Shown here one piece after another: positions 49,153 to 58,026 of a stretch of 64,000 bases of DNA. Within the stretch, counting starts at the first letter, position 1, and the number at the start of each line of letters is the position of its first letter. Below the pieces are notes generated by a model that searched no databases, was not told where the DNA came from, and saw only the letters and a list, made by a program, of their open reading frames with translations. Position numbers and translations under genes: made by a program. Source of the stretch: Thermohalobaculum sp039028795 (GTDB taxonomy: Bacteria > Pseudomonadota > Alphaproteobacteria > Rhodobacterales > Rhodobacteraceae); contig JBCCHJ010000026.1 of the NCBI GenBank assembly GCA_039028795.1, positions 1-64,000 on the forward strand, in the 5' to 3' direction.

Positions 49153-51837
49153 ATGCTGTACTTCGCCCCATGGAAGAAATTTCTGGTCCTGGCCATCTGT
49201 CTGGCCGGGATCATTTTTACGATCCCAAACCTGTTTTATTCCACCGCTGACAATGCGTCGCGCGCGATAAAGGCGATCGAAGCCGAACGCTATGCAGAGG
49301 CGCCGCAGTTTCAGAACCGGTCGCCCGAGGAGTTGGAGCGGCTGAAGCTGCCATCGGTTGAGACCCTGACAGAGCAGGCAGACGCCTGGCCAAGCTGGCT
49401 GCCGCCGAATGTTATTAACCTGGGCCTGGACTTACGCGGCGGTGTTCATCTTCTGGTGGAAGTTAAGGTCGAAGAGGTCTTTGCCGAGCGCTACACGAAC
49501 CTGCGTTCTGACATCTTCAATGAGCTGCGCCAGGAACGGATAAGACGAAAGATCCGGGTTCTGGACGAAGGCATCCGTGTGGAGATCGTCAATCCCGAGG
49601 ATGCCGAGCGTGCCGAGGAGATTATTGGCCGCCTTGCCCAACCAGTTGGCGGCGGAATTGCCGGTGGTTTCGGTCTGGCGGATGCCGGACTTGGTCAGGT
49701 CGACTTGGACATCACGCGGGATGGTCAGGATATCTGGGTCACGTTGTCCGAAGGCGGCAAGGCCGAGATTACCAACCGAACCATGGCGCAGTCGGTTGAG
49801 ATCATGCGCCGCCGGATCGATGAGACCGGCACACGAGAGCCAACGATCCAGCGCCAGGGCGAGCGGCGAATTCTGATCCAGGTGCCTGGGCTCGGCTCTT
49901 CCGCCGAGCTGCTGGACATCATCGGGCGGACGGCGAAATTGACCTTCCACGAGGTTGTTGCCGCAGGCGGTAACGACGCGCCGGGACCGGGTGAGTCCGT
50001 CGTGCAGGACGTCGATGGCCTGCCTTACGTGATCAAAGACGCTGCGATTCTGACCGGTGAAAACCTGGTCGATGCGCAATTGGGTTTCCATCCTGATACG
50101 GGCTTGCCGGTTGTCAATTTCACCTTCGATTCAGCCGGTGCGCGGATCTTCGGGGAATACACGGCGGCCAATGTCGGGCGGCTTTTTGCAGTGGTTCTGG
50201 ATGGCCAGATCATCACTGCGCCGCGCATACAGTCGCCGATTTTCGGCGGGTCCGGCTTCATCGAGGGCGATTTCACTGTCGAAAGTGCCACCAACCTGGC
50301 GATTTTGCTGCGTGCGGGCGCTTTGCCAGCTTCGATTGAAGTTCAAGAAGAACGAACCGTCGGCCCGGATTTGGGCGCGGATTCCATTGCGGCGGGCAAA
50401 ATCGCGACAATTATCGCCTTTGTTGGCATCCTGGTCTTCATGGTCGCGGTCTATGGCCGGTTTGGCCTATTCGCGAACATAGCGCTGGTCGTGAATGTTG
50501 CGCTGATTTTCGGTTTCCTGTCGATGATCGGTGCGACGCTGACCTTGCCGGGCATCGCTGGCATCGTGCTGACCATCGGGATGGCAGTGGATGCGAATGT
50601 GCTGATCTTCGAGCGAATACGCGAGGAACTTCGAAACTCGAAGTCACCGTCGCGGGCGATTGAACGGGGTTATGAGCAGGCATTTTCGGCCATTGTCGAT
50701 GCCAACATCACCACGTTTATCGCAGCGGTGATCCTGTTCGCCATGGGCTCTGGGCCGGTAAAAGGCTTTGCGGTGACGTTGGGTGTCGGGATCATCACCT
50801 CGGTTTTCACCGCCACTGTTGTCACCCGGATGATCGTTGCCGCCTGGCTACATTGGGCCAAGCCGAAGAAACTGAAGATCGAGCTGTTCTCGTTCGTGAA
50901 GGCTGGCACCAAGATCAACTTCATGGGTGGTCGCAAAATTGCCGGGATGATCTCGGCCGTTCTTGTGGCTGCCTCTATCGCTGGTGCGGCCATTCTGGGC
51001 CTGAACTTCGGGATCGACTTCCGGGGTGGCACGATGGTCCAGATCAAGACCGAACAGACAGCAGATATCGGTCAGATGCGCGGTATCGTGAACGGCTTGG
51101 ACTTCGGGGATGTCGCGGTGCAGAGCTTTGGGTCTGAGTTTGACACGCTGATCCGGGTCGAGGCCCAGGAAACCGTCGAGGATAACAAGCTGGTCGGTCA
51201 GGTCGTGGGTGATGCCCTGCAAGCGCAGATCGCAGGCACGACGGTCGAACGGGTGGAATTCGTCGGCCCCAAAGTTTCCGGCGAATTGCTGCAGGCCGGG
51301 ATCATCGCGGTGTCACTGGCTGTGTTCGCGGTGCTGGTCTATATCTGGATGAGGTTCGAATGGCAGTTCGGTCTGGCGGCTGTCGTGGCACTGGCCCACG
51401 ATGTGGCGCTGACGATCGGGGTATTCGAGATAACCGGAATCGAGTTTAACCTGGCCATCATTGCGGCATTGCTGACCATTGTCGGCTATTCGCTGAACGA
51501 CACGGTCGTCGTCTTTGACCGGGTCCGGGAGAATCTGCGAAAATACAAGCAGATGTCCCTTTTGGATCTGATGAATCTCAGCTTGAATGAGACGCTCAGC
51601 CGGACATTGATGACCTCGATCACGACCCTGATCGCCTTGGTCGCGATGTTCGTCCTGGGGCCGGAGGTGATCAAGGGCTTTACGTTCGCTATGATTTGGG
51701 GAGTGATCGTTGGGACCTATTCCTCGGTCTTCGTCGCGGTCGCGGCTTTGGTTTGGTTGGGCGTGAAGCGCGACTGGACCTCGGCCGCCGAGGCGCGGGC
51801 CAAGGCCGGAACGCAGTTTGGCGGAGCGCAGGTCTGA
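49153..51837 (+). CDS. secDF: SecD-SecF fusion, protein translocase subunit SecDF
   Basis: An 894-residue fused proton-driven export motor. The SecD half has NLGLDLRGGVHLLVEV, the P1 domain with RIDETGTREPTIQRQG, and TLPGIAGIVLTIGMAVDANVLIFERIREE. The SecF half begins near residue 595 (INFMGGRKIAGMISAVLV, then GLNFGIDFRGGTMVQI), with AALLTIVGYSLNDTVVVFDRVREN and a 12-helix total. The conserved Asp in AVDANV and NDTVVVFDR are visible. Many bacteria encode secD and secF separately; here the reading frame is continuous with no stop or frameshift at the joint. Confidence 0.95.
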   Translation: MLYFAPWKKFLVLAICLAGIIFTIPNLFYSTADNASRAIKAIEAERYAEAPQFQNRSPEELERLKLPSVETLTEQADAWPSWLPPNVINLGLDLRGGVHLLVEVKVEEVFAERYTNLRSDIFNELRQERIRRKIRVLDEGIRVEIVNPEDAERAEEIIGRLAQPVGGGIAGGFGLADAGLGQVDLDITRDGQDIWVTLSEGGKAEITNRTMAQSVEIMRRRIDETGTREPTIQRQGERRILIQVPGLGSSAELLDIIGRTAKLTFHEVVAAGGNDAPGPGESVVQDVDGLPYVIKDAAILTGENLVDAQLGFHPDTGLPVVNFTFDSAGARIFGEYTAANVGRLFAVVLDGQIITAPRIQSPIFGGSGFIEGDFTVESATNLAILLRAGALPASIEVQEERTVGPDLGADSIAAGKIATIIAFVGILVFMVAVYGRFGLFANIALVVNVALIFGFLSMIGATLTLPGIAGIVLTIGMAVDANVLIFERIREELRNSKSPSRAIERGYEQAFSAIVDANITTFIAAVILFAMGSGPVKGFAVTLGVGIITSVFTATVVTRMIVAAWLHWAKPKKLKIELFSFVKAGTKINFMGGRKIAGMISAVLVAASIAGAAILGLNFGIDFRGGTMVQIKTEQTADIGQMRGIVNGLDFGDVAVQSFGSEFDTLIRVEAQETVEDNKLVGQVVGDALQAQIAGTTVERVEFVGPKVSGELLQAGIIAVSLAVFAVLVYIWMRFEWQFGLAAVVALAHDVALTIGVFEITGIEFNLAIIAALLTIVGYSLNDTVVVFDRVRENLRKYKQMSLLDLMNLSLNETLSRTLMTSITTLIALVAMFVLGPEVIKGFTFAMIWGVIVGTYSSVFVAVAALVWLGVKRDWTSAAEARAKAGTQFGGAQV

Positions 51838-51875
51838 TCCCGCTGAGCTGGTCAGCTCGGATGTAAGAGACGCCG

Positions 51876-52247
51876 ATGCGGATGATCGAGATCGACTACG
51901 AGGCCCAGCCGCCGATCGACAGCTATGGTCCCGGCGGGTTTCGCATTGCCGATCAGTGGTACGCCGGTGGGCTGATCCTGCTGTCGGATGGCATATTTCC
52001 AATCGCGCCGCCGATCTCGATCGTCGGCCTTCGCCCAGTGTTTGATCGAGCCGCCGATATCGATGTCCTGCTGATCGGCCAAGGTGCGGACATCGCGCCA
52101 ATAGCCAGGGAACTGCGATCGGCGTTGGACGAGGCGGGTATCGGCTTTGAGATCATGTCCACCCCATCCGCCTGCCGGACCTATAATGTGTTGCTGACCG
52201 AGGACCGGCGTGTCGGTGTGGCCCTGTTGCCTGCGGATTACGGCTGA
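51876..52247 (+). CDS. Mth938-like domain protein
   Basis: A 123-residue single-domain protein of the Mth938/DUF498 family. IDSYGPGGFRIADQWYAGG, DIDVLLIGQGADIAPIARELRSAL and GIGFEIMSTPSACRTYNVLL are characteristic. The human relative AAMDC is metabolic and the mitochondrial NDUFAF3 is a complex I assembly factor, but the bacterial role is unknown. It follows secDF by 38 bp, an order common in alphaproteobacteria, and overlaps the convergent LysE-type gene by 10 bp. Confidence 0.82.
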   Translation: MRMIEIDYEAQPPIDSYGPGGFRIADQWYAGGLILLSDGIFPIAPPISIVGLRPVFDRAADIDVLLIGQGADIAPIARELRSALDEAGIGFEIMSTPSACRTYNVLLTEDRRVGVALLPADYG

Positions 52248-52843
52248 GCCTGCTCTGGCCAGACCAGCAGCGCGACGGACAGCACCAGCAGCACGGCGAA
52301 GAAGACATTCAGAATGCGGTTTGCCACAGGATCCCGCATCAGTCGTGCCAGCATCACGCCCGCGCTCATCCAGACTGTGTTCACCGTGAGCGCCCAACAA
52401 AAGAGAATGGTGCTTTGGACCGCGCCGCCCAGGAACGGCGCGTCCGGCATCAGCGGGAAGCCGGAGAAGATTGCGGCCATGGCGCCGTAGGCCTTCGGGT
52501 TCAGGATCGCCATTACATATCCGCCCCAAAGCGGGGGCAGGGCGGCCTGGTCGGCCAGTGCGCCCAACGGCGGCGCAGTCGCGATCTTCCAGGCCAGCCA
52601 CAGGATGTAGAGCCCTGCTAGCGCACCGACCAATGGGGCGATGCCAGGGACTGTTGCCAGAAGACCCATCGCCCCGATGGCGACAAGGATGATCACGGTC
52701 AACGTGCCCGTCGTCATGATGAACACATAAGGCCAGGCCCGCCAGCCATAGGCAGCCCCGGCGGCCGCAGAGGCCAGCGTTACCGGCCCGGGAGAGGCCA
52801 TCAGGCCAATCATGGCCGGAAACATCGCGAACAGATTTTCCAC
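52238..52843 (-). CDS. LysE/RhtB-family amino acid exporter
   Basis: A 201-residue inner-membrane protein with six predicted helices. It has MIGLMASPGPVTLASAAAGAAYGW, where (S)PGP is the family signature, a later GGYVMAILNPKAYGAM with the conserved NPKA(W/Y) motif, and VWMSAGVMLARL. The start is uncertain: GTG at 52843 (VENLFAMF) is preferred by family length, but the ATG at 52825 is possible. The 10-bp overlap with the convergent Mth938-like gene means the ends are interleaved. The substrate is unknown. Confidence 0.8.
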   Translation of the reverse strand: MENLFAMFPAMIGLMASPGPVTLASAAAGAAYGWRAWPYVFIMTTGTLTVIILVAIGAMGLLATVPGIAPLVGALAGLYILWLAWKIATAPPLGALADQAALPPLWGGYVMAILNPKAYGAMAAIFSGFPLMPDAPFLGGAVQSTILFCWALTVNTVWMSAGVMLARLMRDPVANRILNVFFAVLLVLSVALLVWPEQAQP

Positions 52844-53146
52844 GCCTTCGCGCTTTGCGCATTGTGGCCTGAATCGCAAGGCCAGCGTGCTGTGTTGCGC
52901 GTCCGTGCCGCCCAACACCTCGTCAGCCCTGGAACAGAAATCGGTTACAAAAGCAGACGATCTGCACGCAATTCCTGTTGGCTGTCCGAACTTCGCTTCG
53001 GGCGCATGCTGCGGTCACATCTCAGGATCATGCGGCGTGACAGTCATGTCGGGGAAGTTTCTCTTTCGCCCGGGATGACGATGGGTCTATATGCTTTGCA
53101 TGTGGGCTGCGGCCCCGGACAGAATTCTGACAGAAGGGGCTAACCC

Positions 53147-53752
53147 ATGGCTTTTGATCTTCCTGACCTTCCTTATGCTCATGACGCGCTGGCATCCAAG
53201 GGCATGTCCCAAGAGACGCTGGAATACCACCACGACCTGCACCACAAGGCCTATGCCGATAACGGTGCGAAGCTTCTGGCCGGCAGCGGCCACGAAGGCA
53301 AAAGCCTGGAACAGATCGTCGTCGACACGTACCAGTCCGGCGCAGTGGCGCAGTCAGGCCTTTTCAACAATGCCTCGCAAATGTGGAACCATAATCAGTT
53401 CTGGGAAATGATGGGGCCTGGTGGTGGCGGCATGCCATCGGAGCTGGAAAGCCGGATCGCGGATGCCTTCGGATCCGTCGACCAGTTCAAGGCCGATTTT
53501 TCTGCCGCGGGAGCCGGTCAGTTCGGCTCAGGTTGGTGCTGGCTGGTGGCGAATGCGGATGGCACGCTGGCGGTGACCAAGACCGAAAATGGTGTGAACC
53601 CGCTTTGCTTTAATCAGACAGCTTTGTTGGGCTGTGATGTTTGGGAGCATTCCTACTACATCGATTTCCGCAATAAGCGGCCCGCCTATCTTACAAACTT
53701 CCTGGACAATCTGGTGAACTGGGAAAACGTCGCCAGCCGTCTGCCTGGCTGA
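53147..53752 (+). CDS. sodB: Superoxide dismutase, Fe/Mn type
   Basis: Cytosolic detoxification of superoxide. It is 201 residues. Metal ligands and active-site residues: His in LEYHHDLHHKAY (HxxxH region), His in SQMWNHNQFWE, Asp in LGCDVWEHSYYIDF and His of WEHSYY. Fe-type indicators are the NNASQMWNHNQFW segment and the AGAGQFGSGW block. A GAAGGGG ribosome site precedes the ATG. It is transcribed alone and ends at a strong hairpin. Confidence 0.95.
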   Translation: MAFDLPDLPYAHDALASKGMSQETLEYHHDLHHKAYADNGAKLLAGSGHEGKSLEQIVVDTYQSGAVAQSGLFNNASQMWNHNQFWEMMGPGGGGMPSELESRIADAFGSVDQFKADFSAAGAGQFGSGWCWLVANADGTLAVTKTENGVNPLCFNQTALLGCDVWEHSYYIDFRNKRPAYLTNFLDNLVNWENVASRLPG

Positions 53753-53766
53753 TGTGCTGATTGCTG

Positions 53767-53790
53767 GGGTGGGCGATGCGCCCACCCTTT
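53767..53790 (+). terminator. Rho-independent-like terminator after sodB
   Basis: Perfect 9-bp stem GGGTGGGCG/CGCCCACCC with an ATG loop, followed by TTT. It lies 14 bp after the sodB stop, between convergent genes (sodB and the LOG gene), and could serve both. Confidence 0.7.
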
Positions 53791-53807
53791 GCCGGCGTCA
53801 GTCGGCG

Positions 53808-54365
53808 TCACGCGGCCAGCATTCTTTCCATCTGATCAACTGCTGATTTGGGCCGGCGCACGATGCTGAGGAAGTCCATGAAAGACTGGTCAGCAAACCC
53901 GTTGTCGACGGTGTGCTGCAGCATTTCCAAAAGCGGCGTCCAGTAATCTGCGGAATTGACCAGGACGATCGGGCGGTGGTGCAGTCCGAGTTGCCGCCAT
54001 GTCAGCACTTCCACCAGTTCGTCCAAGGTGCCGGGCCCACCGGGCAGCGCGATAACCGCGTCCGAGCGTTCGAACATCAGCATTTTGCGTTCATGCATCG
54101 TCTCGGTGACAACGTATTCGTCGAGATCCGTCTTGCCGATTTCAGCGTCAACCAGATGCTGTGGGATGACACCCGTGACCTTCCCGCCTGCTGCCTGGGC
54201 TGCACGTGCGGTTTCGCCCATAAGGCCACGATCGCCGGCACCATAGACCAGACGATGACCGCGAGCAGCCAATTCCTGGCCCAGACTTCGGGCGTCCCTA
54301 AGGAAATCTGGGTTGTTTCCTGTTCGCGATCCACAAAAGAGGCAGACGGAAAAGTGATTTGGCAC
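53808..54365 (-). CDS. LOG family (TIGR00730) nucleotide phosphoribohydrolase-like
   Basis: A 185-residue Rossmann-like protein related to plant cytokinin-activating LOG. HFSVCLFCGSRTGNNPDF is the N-terminal strand and loop, RLVYGAGDRGLMGETARAAQAAGG has GGxxGLMG-like features (G-A-G-D-R-G-L-M-G), and MHERKMLMFERSDAVIALPGGPGTLDELVEVLTW contains the PGGxGTxxE motif. It probably hydrolyses nucleoside 5'-monophosphates to base and ribose-5-phosphate. A GTG start at 54365 is preferred over a TTG 16 codons earlier. Confidence 0.88.
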   Translation of the reverse strand: MPNHFSVCLFCGSRTGNNPDFLRDARSLGQELAARGHRLVYGAGDRGLMGETARAAQAAGGKVTGVIPQHLVDAEIGKTDLDEYVVTETMHERKMLMFERSDAVIALPGGPGTLDELVEVLTWRQLGLHHRPIVLVNSADYWTPLLEMLQHTVDNGFADQSFMDFLSIVRRPKSAVDQMERMLAA

Positions 54366-54463
54366 GGTAGGTTCCCGGGATCTTTTGCAGTAAATTCTCT
54401 CTACACGAAGCAATATCCGTGCGATAGGGTGCAGTCTGACGGGTGGTTAGTAAAGGCCAGGTT

Positions 54464-56131
54464 ATGAAACCTGCAGTAAAAGGCGCGTTGGCCGGGGGGG
54501 CAGCACTGCTGGCCGGCCTTATCGCGTGGAATTTTTGGGATCGGAAACCGGATCCCGTGACGCCGACGGGCGATGAAGCCGTCGTCGAACAACCATCAGG
54601 CAAAGTACTGACTGCAGACGAAAATTCGGATCAAACCGCGTCCGGAGCGTCTGTGGACAATGATGCCAAATCCGACGAAGCGCAGACTGATCCGGTTGCC
54701 GATACCGATCAAGACGCAGACGCAACGCAGACCGCTGCCGTGTCAGATCCGGCAGATACCGCTGTCCCGGCGCAGAATACGGATGGTGGACCGGCAGACG
54801 ATCCAGATGGGGATGATGCCGCTGGCAGCGATGCCGGTCAGGACGCTGGGCCCGCTTCTGACCCGGCAGATGCTGCGTCAGACGACGAAACCGACCCCCT
54901 GGCGCCACGCTTTGATGTCGTTCGCGTAGATCCCAATGGACAAACGGTTCTGGCCGGGAATGCCGAACCGGGCACAACGGTCGAGATTGTGCTGGATGGC
55001 GAGGTTATTGCCGAAGCCAAGGCGGATAGCCAAGGGAACTTCGTCTCGATCCTGGACTTGGTGCTGAGCGGAGATGCTCAGAGCCTTCAGTTGCGCGTTC
55101 CCCGCGACGAGGAAGAGCCGAACGTCGCAGAGACGACCGTCGGGCCGACCGAAACTGAGCCGCAGGCGACAGAGACGGTGGCGCTGAGCGATCAGGAACC
55201 TGCGGTCCAAGGCAGTGAAGGCGCCCTGACGGGCCCCAATCTGGTAAATGGCAAGGTACCGCCGGTTGGTGATGGCATGTCCGGTGAGACCACGGCGGGT
55301 GATGCCACGGAGGGGCTTGCTGCAGTCAATGTGCCTGAGGATCCTAATCCCACGCCATCGCAGCCGGTTGGAGTCGTAGAGCTACCTTCAGTTGAGATCG
55401 CCCCAATCGAGCCCGGTCAGGTGTCTCCGGATGGTGTTTCGGTCAACGCGAACAGCAGGGTGGTCGAACCAACCAACCAGCCGCAGGAAACCGCCGGTAC
55501 CGGCGGCACGGCAGTCAGCCCTGTGCCGGATGCGCCGGCTGAAGTCGAGGCCGGTCGCTATCGCCTCAGCGCGCCTGTGATCATCCTCCCGTCCGCAGAA
55601 GATGGTGCTTCGCCTACTTTGCTGCAGCCAACAGCCAACGAACTTGCTTTGGTTCAGCCATCGGGCGGCGACGTTCGCGGCGTCGTCTTGGATCAGATCA
55701 CATATTCGGATGTTGGTGATGTGAAACTGAGGGGCCGTGGCCGTGTCGGCCGTGCAATCCGCATCTATGGTAATGGATTGCTGATCGGCACCACAAAGGT
55801 CACGCAGGATGGTACCTGGGCGATGGCCCTGGCCAGCGAACGGGGCAAACAGATCAAGCTGTTCCGTTTCGACGAGATCGATAATACCGGCGGTGTCAGC
55901 AGCCGGATTGAGACACCGTTTGAATATTCATCGCTGTCCCCCAAGGTGGTCCGCGAACGTAAGGTCGTGATCCAGCGTGGCGATGTGTTGTGGCGGATTG
56001 CAGAGCAGTTTTATGGCGAAGGTGTCCGCTATAGTTTGATTTATGGGGCCAACACGGAATTGATCCGCGATCCAGACCTCATATATCCGGGTCAGGAATT
56101 CAGCATCCCCGAACTGGTCGACGCCAACTAG
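54464..56131 (+). CDS. Membrane-anchored LysM protein with acidic linker
   Basis: A 555-residue protein: an N-terminal anchor helix (GALAGGAALLAGLIAW), then ~110 residues dominated by Asp/Ala/Pro (for example TDPVADTDQDADATQT), an Ig-like domain (~140-220: RFDVVRVDPNGQTVLAGNA, with GTTVEIVLDGEVIAEAKADS), a second low-complexity region, a repeat-like Ig segment (GRVGRAIRIYGNGLLIGTT), and a C-terminal LysM (VIQRGDVLWRIAEQFYGEG, YPGQEFSIP). It probably links the membrane to peptidoglycan. The ATG at 54464 follows CCAGG. It is followed by the Atm1-like exporter after 46 bp. Confidence 0.8.
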   Translation: MKPAVKGALAGGAALLAGLIAWNFWDRKPDPVTPTGDEAVVEQPSGKVLTADENSDQTASGASVDNDAKSDEAQTDPVADTDQDADATQTAAVSDPADTAVPAQNTDGGPADDPDGDDAAGSDAGQDAGPASDPADAASDDETDPLAPRFDVVRVDPNGQTVLAGNAEPGTTVEIVLDGEVIAEAKADSQGNFVSILDLVLSGDAQSLQLRVPRDEEEPNVAETTVGPTETEPQATETVALSDQEPAVQGSEGALTGPNLVNGKVPPVGDGMSGETTAGDATEGLAAVNVPEDPNPTPSQPVGVVELPSVEIAPIEPGQVSPDGVSVNANSRVVEPTNQPQETAGTGGTAVSPVPDAPAEVEAGRYRLSAPVIILPSAEDGASPTLLQPTANELALVQPSGGDVRGVVLDQITYSDVGDVKLRGRGRVGRAIRIYGNGLLIGTTKVTQDGTWAMALASERGKQIKLFRFDEIDNTGGVSSRIETPFEYSSLSPKVVRERKVVIQRGDVLWRIAEQFYGEGVRYSLIYGANTELIRDPDLIYPGQEFSIPELVDAN

Positions 56132-56177
56132 CGCCTGCGGCCGCGGGGCACAAAGGTCTGGCAGAAAGGTCTGACCC

Positions 56178-57974
56178 ATGCGCCGAGGCCGAAGCCCCGA
56201 AAGCGGACCCACGTCCGATATCCGCATCTTACTTCGCGTGCTGCCAGAGCTATGGCCGCGTAGCATGCCGTCATTGCGTGCCCGCGTCGTGGTATCGCTT
56301 GGGTTTTTGATCCTGGCCAAAGTCGCGGTTCTGGTCACACCCTTCCTTTACCGGGCAGCGGTGGACGGATTGTCCCCGACCGATGGGGCGCTTTTGGCTG
56401 TCCCCGTGATGCTGGTGGTTGCCTATGGTATCGCGCGGTTGATGGGATCGGTGTTTCAGCAGCTCCGGGACCTCGTTTTTGCGAGGGTCGGGCAACATGC
56501 CCTGCGCCAGCTTGCACTGCGGGTGTTTGAACACGTTCACCGGCTATCCTTGAGCTATCATATCAGCCGCAAGACCGGTGCACTGAGCCGGATCATCGAC
56601 CGCGGTATCAAGTCGATCGATTACCTGCTGAGCAATCTGTTGTTCTCGATTGTGCCGCTGGCATTCGAACTGGCGGTTGTAGCTGTAATCTTCTTCGTCG
56701 AGTTCGGGCCCTGGTATGTTGTTGTGATGGTCTCGGGCATCGTTGGCTACATCTGGTTCACGTTCCGAGTGACGGAGTGGCGCGTACGGATCCGGAAGAT
56801 CATGAATGATCAGGACCAGGATGCGCATCAGAAAGCCGTCGACAGCCTGTTGAATTACGAAACGGTCAAGTATTTCGGTGCCGAACGTCGCGAAGCACAG
56901 CGCTATGACGGCGCGATGGCGGCTTATCAGAAGGCAGCGCTGCGCACGGCATCATCTCTGGCGATCTTGAATTCCGGACAGTCCTTGATCCTGGCCGCGT
57001 CCATGGTGACCGTCATGCTGATGACCGCCTATGGCGTCATGGCGGGGGATCTGACGGTCGGCTCGTTCGTCATGGTCAATGCTTTCATGATTCAGATCAC
57101 CATGCCGCTCAGCTATCTGGGATATACGTATCGCGAAATCCGCCAGTCGATGATCGATATGCGGGAGATGTATGACCTGGTCGATACCGAAGCCGAGGTC
57201 GTGGATGCACCGGATGCCAAGCCTTTGCTGCCCGGGCCCGGCGCGGTCAGCTTTCGCGGCATCGCATTCGCCTATGGGCCGGACCGCCCGATCCTGAGAG
57301 ATGTCAGCTTTGAGATCGCACCTGGAAAGACGCTGGCGGTGGTCGGGCCTTCTGGTTCGGGCAAGTCGACGATTTCCAGGTTGCTGTTTCGGTTCTACGA
57401 TCCGGACGGCGGCGCGGTAGAGATAGACGGCCAAGACCTTCGGTCGGTTGCACAGACATCGTTGCGCCAGGCGATCGGCGTCGTCCCGCAGGACACTGTG
57501 CTGTTCAATGACACGATCGGCTATAACATTGCCTATGGTCAGGACGGCGCGACCCGAAAAGATATCGAGGCTGCTGCCAAAGCCGCGCAGGTCCATGACT
57601 TCATCGCCGAACTGCCGGAAGGATACGAAACGGTTGTCGGTGAACGTGGCCTGAAGCTGTCCGGCGGTGAAAAGCAGCGCGTTGCGATTGCCCGGACGAT
57701 CTTGAAGAACCCGCCGATCCTGATCTTGGATGAGGCCACATCCGCGCTGGACACCGCCACGGAACAAGAGATCCAGGCAGAGCTGGCGCGTTTGGGCCAG
57801 GGCCGCACGGTGCTGATGATCGCGCACCGGCTTTCGACGGTGGTCGATGCGGATGAGATCATCGTGCTGGATAGCGGACGGATTGCCGAGCGCGGATCGC
57901 ATGCAGATCTGTTGGCCATGGATGGTCAGTACGCGGCGCTATGGCGGCGGCAGGAGGCAGACGCCGCACCGTGA
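56178..57974 (+). CDS. ABC exporter of the Atm1/HMT1 (heavy metal/glutathione) type
   Basis: A 598-residue half-size exporter, homodimeric by family. The transmembrane domain (residues 30-320) contains LSYHISRKTGALSRIIDRG and the Atm1-specific LLNYETVKYFGAERREA. The ATPase has Walker A GPSGSGKSTI, GVVPQDTVLFNDTIGYNI, the signature LSGGEKQRVAIARTI, Walker B PILILDEATSALD and the switch His in MIAHRLST. Alphaproteobacterial Atm1 exports glutathione conjugates and metal-glutathione complexes. It stands as the last gene of its strand before the convergent RND operon. Confidence 0.9.
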   Translation: MRRGRSPESGPTSDIRILLRVLPELWPRSMPSLRARVVVSLGFLILAKVAVLVTPFLYRAAVDGLSPTDGALLAVPVMLVVAYGIARLMGSVFQQLRDLVFARVGQHALRQLALRVFEHVHRLSLSYHISRKTGALSRIIDRGIKSIDYLLSNLLFSIVPLAFELAVVAVIFFVEFGPWYVVVMVSGIVGYIWFTFRVTEWRVRIRKIMNDQDQDAHQKAVDSLLNYETVKYFGAERREAQRYDGAMAAYQKAALRTASSLAILNSGQSLILAASMVTVMLMTAYGVMAGDLTVGSFVMVNAFMIQITMPLSYLGYTYREIRQSMIDMREMYDLVDTEAEVVDAPDAKPLLPGPGAVSFRGIAFAYGPDRPILRDVSFEIAPGKTLAVVGPSGSGKSTISRLLFRFYDPDGGAVEIDGQDLRSVAQTSLRQAIGVVPQDTVLFNDTIGYNIAYGQDGATRKDIEAAAKAAQVHDFIAELPEGYETVVGERGLKLSGGEKQRVAIARTILKNPPILILDEATSALDTATEQEIQAELARLGQGRTVLMIAHRLSTVVDADEIIVLDSGRIAERGSHADLLAMDGQYAALWRRQEADAAP

Positions 57975-58026
57975 CCCCGCCCCGGCTGGTGTATGGTCGG
58001 GTTGAGCGTATCTTGGAGCTAAAGGA

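Noticed and set aside
56952..57902. 316-codon open frame antisense to the Atm1-like ATPase domain
   Set aside because: It overlaps a fully motif-supported ABC protein and has no start context.
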